DNA of 29,879 nt from the NCBI RefSeq assembly GCF_000315625.1, contig NW_005434641.1, positions 645,586 to 675,464 of the forward strand. The letters run 5' to 3'. The translations under genes were made by a program, and so were the position numbers. A model generated the notes under the pieces. It made no database searches, was not told the DNA's origin, and saw only the letters and a list, made by a program, of their open reading frames with translations. This DNA comes from Guillardia theta CCMP2712. Lineage: Eukaryota; Cryptophyceae; Pyrenomonadales; Geminigeraceae. Positions 29,839 through 29,879 of this stretch are shown here, one piece after another; positions within the stretch are counted from its first letter, which is position 1, and each line of letters opens with the position of its first letter.

Positions 29839-29870
29839 AATAAACTCACATAATAATAATAATAATAATA
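29839..29870 (+). promoter_or_regulatory. AATAAA signal and (ATA)n tail, unit 3
   Basis: TAGCATTCTAATAAACTCA with AATAAA at 29,839-29,844, then about seven ATA triplets ending TA before GGGTTTAGG. It shares the extra TAGCATTCT with unit 0. Confidence 0.7.
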
Positions 29871-29879
29871 GGGTTTAGG
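29871..29879 (+). repeat. Start of a further telomeric array at the window edge
   Basis: GGGTTTAGG, cut by the end of the window. It may be the true chromosome end or another internal array. Confidence 0.85.

Larger units (their letters stand above)
27188..29870 (+). mobile_element. Unit 3: complete telomeric element
   Basis: Same order as unit 2 and almost identical to it over the ORF and 3' region. Its first 45 bases match unit 1 instead (AGCGCCGGTTATTTCAGGCA), so it is a mosaic. It ends with AATAAA and (ATA)n running into a new telomeric array at the window edge. Confidence 0.75.

Noticed and set aside
22800-29879. CRISPR-like array (regular repeats with spacers)
   Set aside because: The spaced repeats are telomeric heptamers between 1.6-2.7 kb units in a eukaryote; nothing resembles a CRISPR repeat or cas gene.

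Overview
The window looks like one end of a nuclear chromosome from a eukaryotic alga with a complex (secondary) plastid. A cryptophyte such as Guillardia theta fits best, but that is inference. Supporting signs: genes are split by very small GT-AG introns (mostly 36-70 nt, one apparent GC-AG); two plastid-type proteins begin with a hydrophobic signal peptide followed by a Phe and a Ser/Arg-rich transit-like stretch; and the telomeric repeat is TTTAGGG, with the G-rich strand running to the right edge, where the window stops inside a fresh array. No bacterial operons, tRNA or rRNA genes were seen.

Positions 1-22,120 are ordinary, fairly dense gene territory. I could join the following exons by hand with consistent phases: an SBDS/SDO1-like ribosome maturation protein (+, from 2422); a plastid lipid-associated protein (fibrillin) (-, 4089-5709); an unidentified gene (+, about 6854-7335); a PDI/thioredoxin-fold ER protein lacking a CxxC site (-, 8879-10216); a histone-mRNA stem-loop-binding-type protein that also carries a PABP-type MLLE domain (-, 11789-13250); an unidentified 158-aa protein (-, 15036-15865); a complex I B12/NDUFB3-like subunit (+, 16681-17326); a gamma-tocopherol methyltransferase (-, 17530-19392, 16 exons); an unresolved + strand gene (about 19560-20800); and an RWP-RK transcription factor (-, 21414-22120). 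Between them lie GC-rich islands with shared motifs, and purine-rich or pyrimidine-rich simple tracts.

From about 22,600 to the right edge the content changes completely. It is a head-to-tail series of units, each separated from the next by (TTTAGGG)n. Each full unit (2.66-2.68 kb) has a short leader with a six-codon upstream ORF, one intronless ORF of 713-715 codons of unknown family with no visible reverse transcriptase, a 76-bp 3' minisatellite encoding a repeated GNRA hairpin, an AATAAA signal and a (ATA)n tail. The tail joins telomeric DNA exactly at TTTA/GGG. The first unit is a frameshifted copy broken off inside the ORF and capped by telomere repeats. An older, different element with the same 3' end signature but a (CTA)n tail precedes it.

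My reading is a telomere-targeted, gag-only non-LTR retroelement family, analogous in layout to HeT-A or SART/TRAS and mobilised by a reverse transcriptase supplied elsewhere. The alternative is a subtelomeric gene family spread by telomere recombination. The ORF shows mostly synonymous change between the two intact copies, so it is probably functional.
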